Assembly (NCBI GenBank): GCA_016194465.1
Contig: JACQBO010000022.1
Span: 1 to 12,776 of the forward strand
Length of the DNA: 12,776 nt
Reading direction: 5' to 3'
From: Candidatus Kerfeldbacteria bacterium
GTDB taxonomy: Bacteria; Patescibacteriota; Patescibacteriia; SBBC01; CAIJZX01
The translations under genes were made by a program, and so were the position numbers. The notes under the pieces are model-generated. The model was not told where the DNA came from and ran no database searches. It worked only from the letters and a program-made list of their open reading frames with translations. The first letter of the stretch is position 1. The number at the start of each line of letters is the position of its first letter. This document shows, piece after piece, positions 12,568 through 12,776 of the stretch.

Positions 12568-12776
12568 GAGACACCGTTCCTTGTGGCGGAGGTGAAACAA
12601 AGGTTTATTCCGCTTCGCTGGAGGGCATCGACAAGATTATGCATGTGTCGGTCCGTTGCCATCAAATCGACAACCGCTAACTTAATTTTCGCCACGTCTT
12701 CTTTCAGGTCTGTAATGCCGGAATGCATCGCCTTGAGCTCATTATTTTGCTCGCCTTGGCTGTCGTTGAAATGCGA
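12561..12776 (-). CDS. coiled-coil-like hypothetical protein, C-terminal part (5' end beyond window)
   Basis: An open frame runs from the right edge of the window to a TGA at 12561-12563, giving 71 residues. The first part, NNELKAMHSGITDLKEDVAK, continues into IKLAVVDLMATDRHMHNLVD with heptad-like spacing of Leu, Ile and Val, suggesting a coiled coil. The end (about the last 15 residues) is unstructured and Cys/Ser/Thr-rich. Its last 7 nt overlap the start of the downstream 124-aa gene. With the N-terminus missing, I cannot name it. Long amphipathic proteins with repeated 'LKxDVxxIK' patterns are common in Patescibacteria and phages, but that is only an impression. Confidence 0.6.
   Translation of the reverse strand, partial: SHFNDSQGEQNNELKAMHSGITDLKEDVAKIKLAVVDLMATDRHMHNLVDALQRSGINLCFTSATRNGVSC

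Noticed and set aside
1..12776. CRISPR array, rRNA or integrase/transposase gene
   Set aside because: No spaced repeat series, rRNA segment or recombinase motif was seen. The only mobile-looking item is the 100-bp element, which encodes no transposase.

Overview
The window is densely packed, and every gene I can support lies on the minus strand. Genes are separated by 0-40 bp or share 4-bp ATGA overlaps, and Shine-Dalgarno sequences are mostly absent. UGA is an ordinary stop codon. These traits, together with a shortened aspartyl-tRNA synthetase, a PimA-like glycosyltransferase and a small winged-helix-like protein next to aspS, suggest a compact bacterial genome, most likely Patescibacteria/Candidate Phyla Radiation. 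That placement is inference from gene content; no 16S gene or ribosomal protein is present.

Reading in the direction of transcription (high to low coordinates), the right edge holds a coiled-coil-like ORF cut by the window, overlapping an unrecognised 124-aa gene that ends in a clear intrinsic terminator. Next comes a metal-transport operon of three genes with 2- and 4-nt gaps: an MgtA-type Mg2+ P-type ATPase, a divergent NRAMP-family transporter without the canonical metal-binding motifs, and a polytopic membrane protein resembling DUF2238/YjdF. Its promoter lies so close to the mgtA start that the mRNA should be essentially leaderless.

A second promoter (TTGTCG, 17 bp, TATAAT) starts the long central operon: aspS, a winged-helix-like protein, a YbaK-type tRNA deacylase, scpA, scpB, tpiA, gap, a 71-aa membrane protein and tRNA-Glu(CTC). 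It combines tRNA charging and proofreading, condensin accessory subunits and two glycolytic enzymes.

The most striking feature interrupts this operon. Between ybaK and scpA lies a 100-bp element with perfect 14-bp terminal inverted repeats, flanked by a 6-bp direct repeat (ATGCGT on the minus strand) that contains the scpA start codon. Removing the element and one repeat copy gives ybaK TAA directly followed by scpA ATG, matching the tight packing elsewhere. It therefore looks like a MITE-like insertion that duplicated the scpA start codon. It also carries a terminator-like hairpin with a U-rich tail pointing into scpA.

At the left end, a separate promoter serves a membrane-anchored hypothetical protein and a GT4 (PimA-like) glycosyltransferase. 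The glycosyltransferase frame is broken by a perfect 16-bp tandem duplication at the junction between its two Rossmann domains, which leaves two overlapping half-gene ORFs. A second, in-frame 12-bp tandem duplication lies in the DUF2238-like gene.
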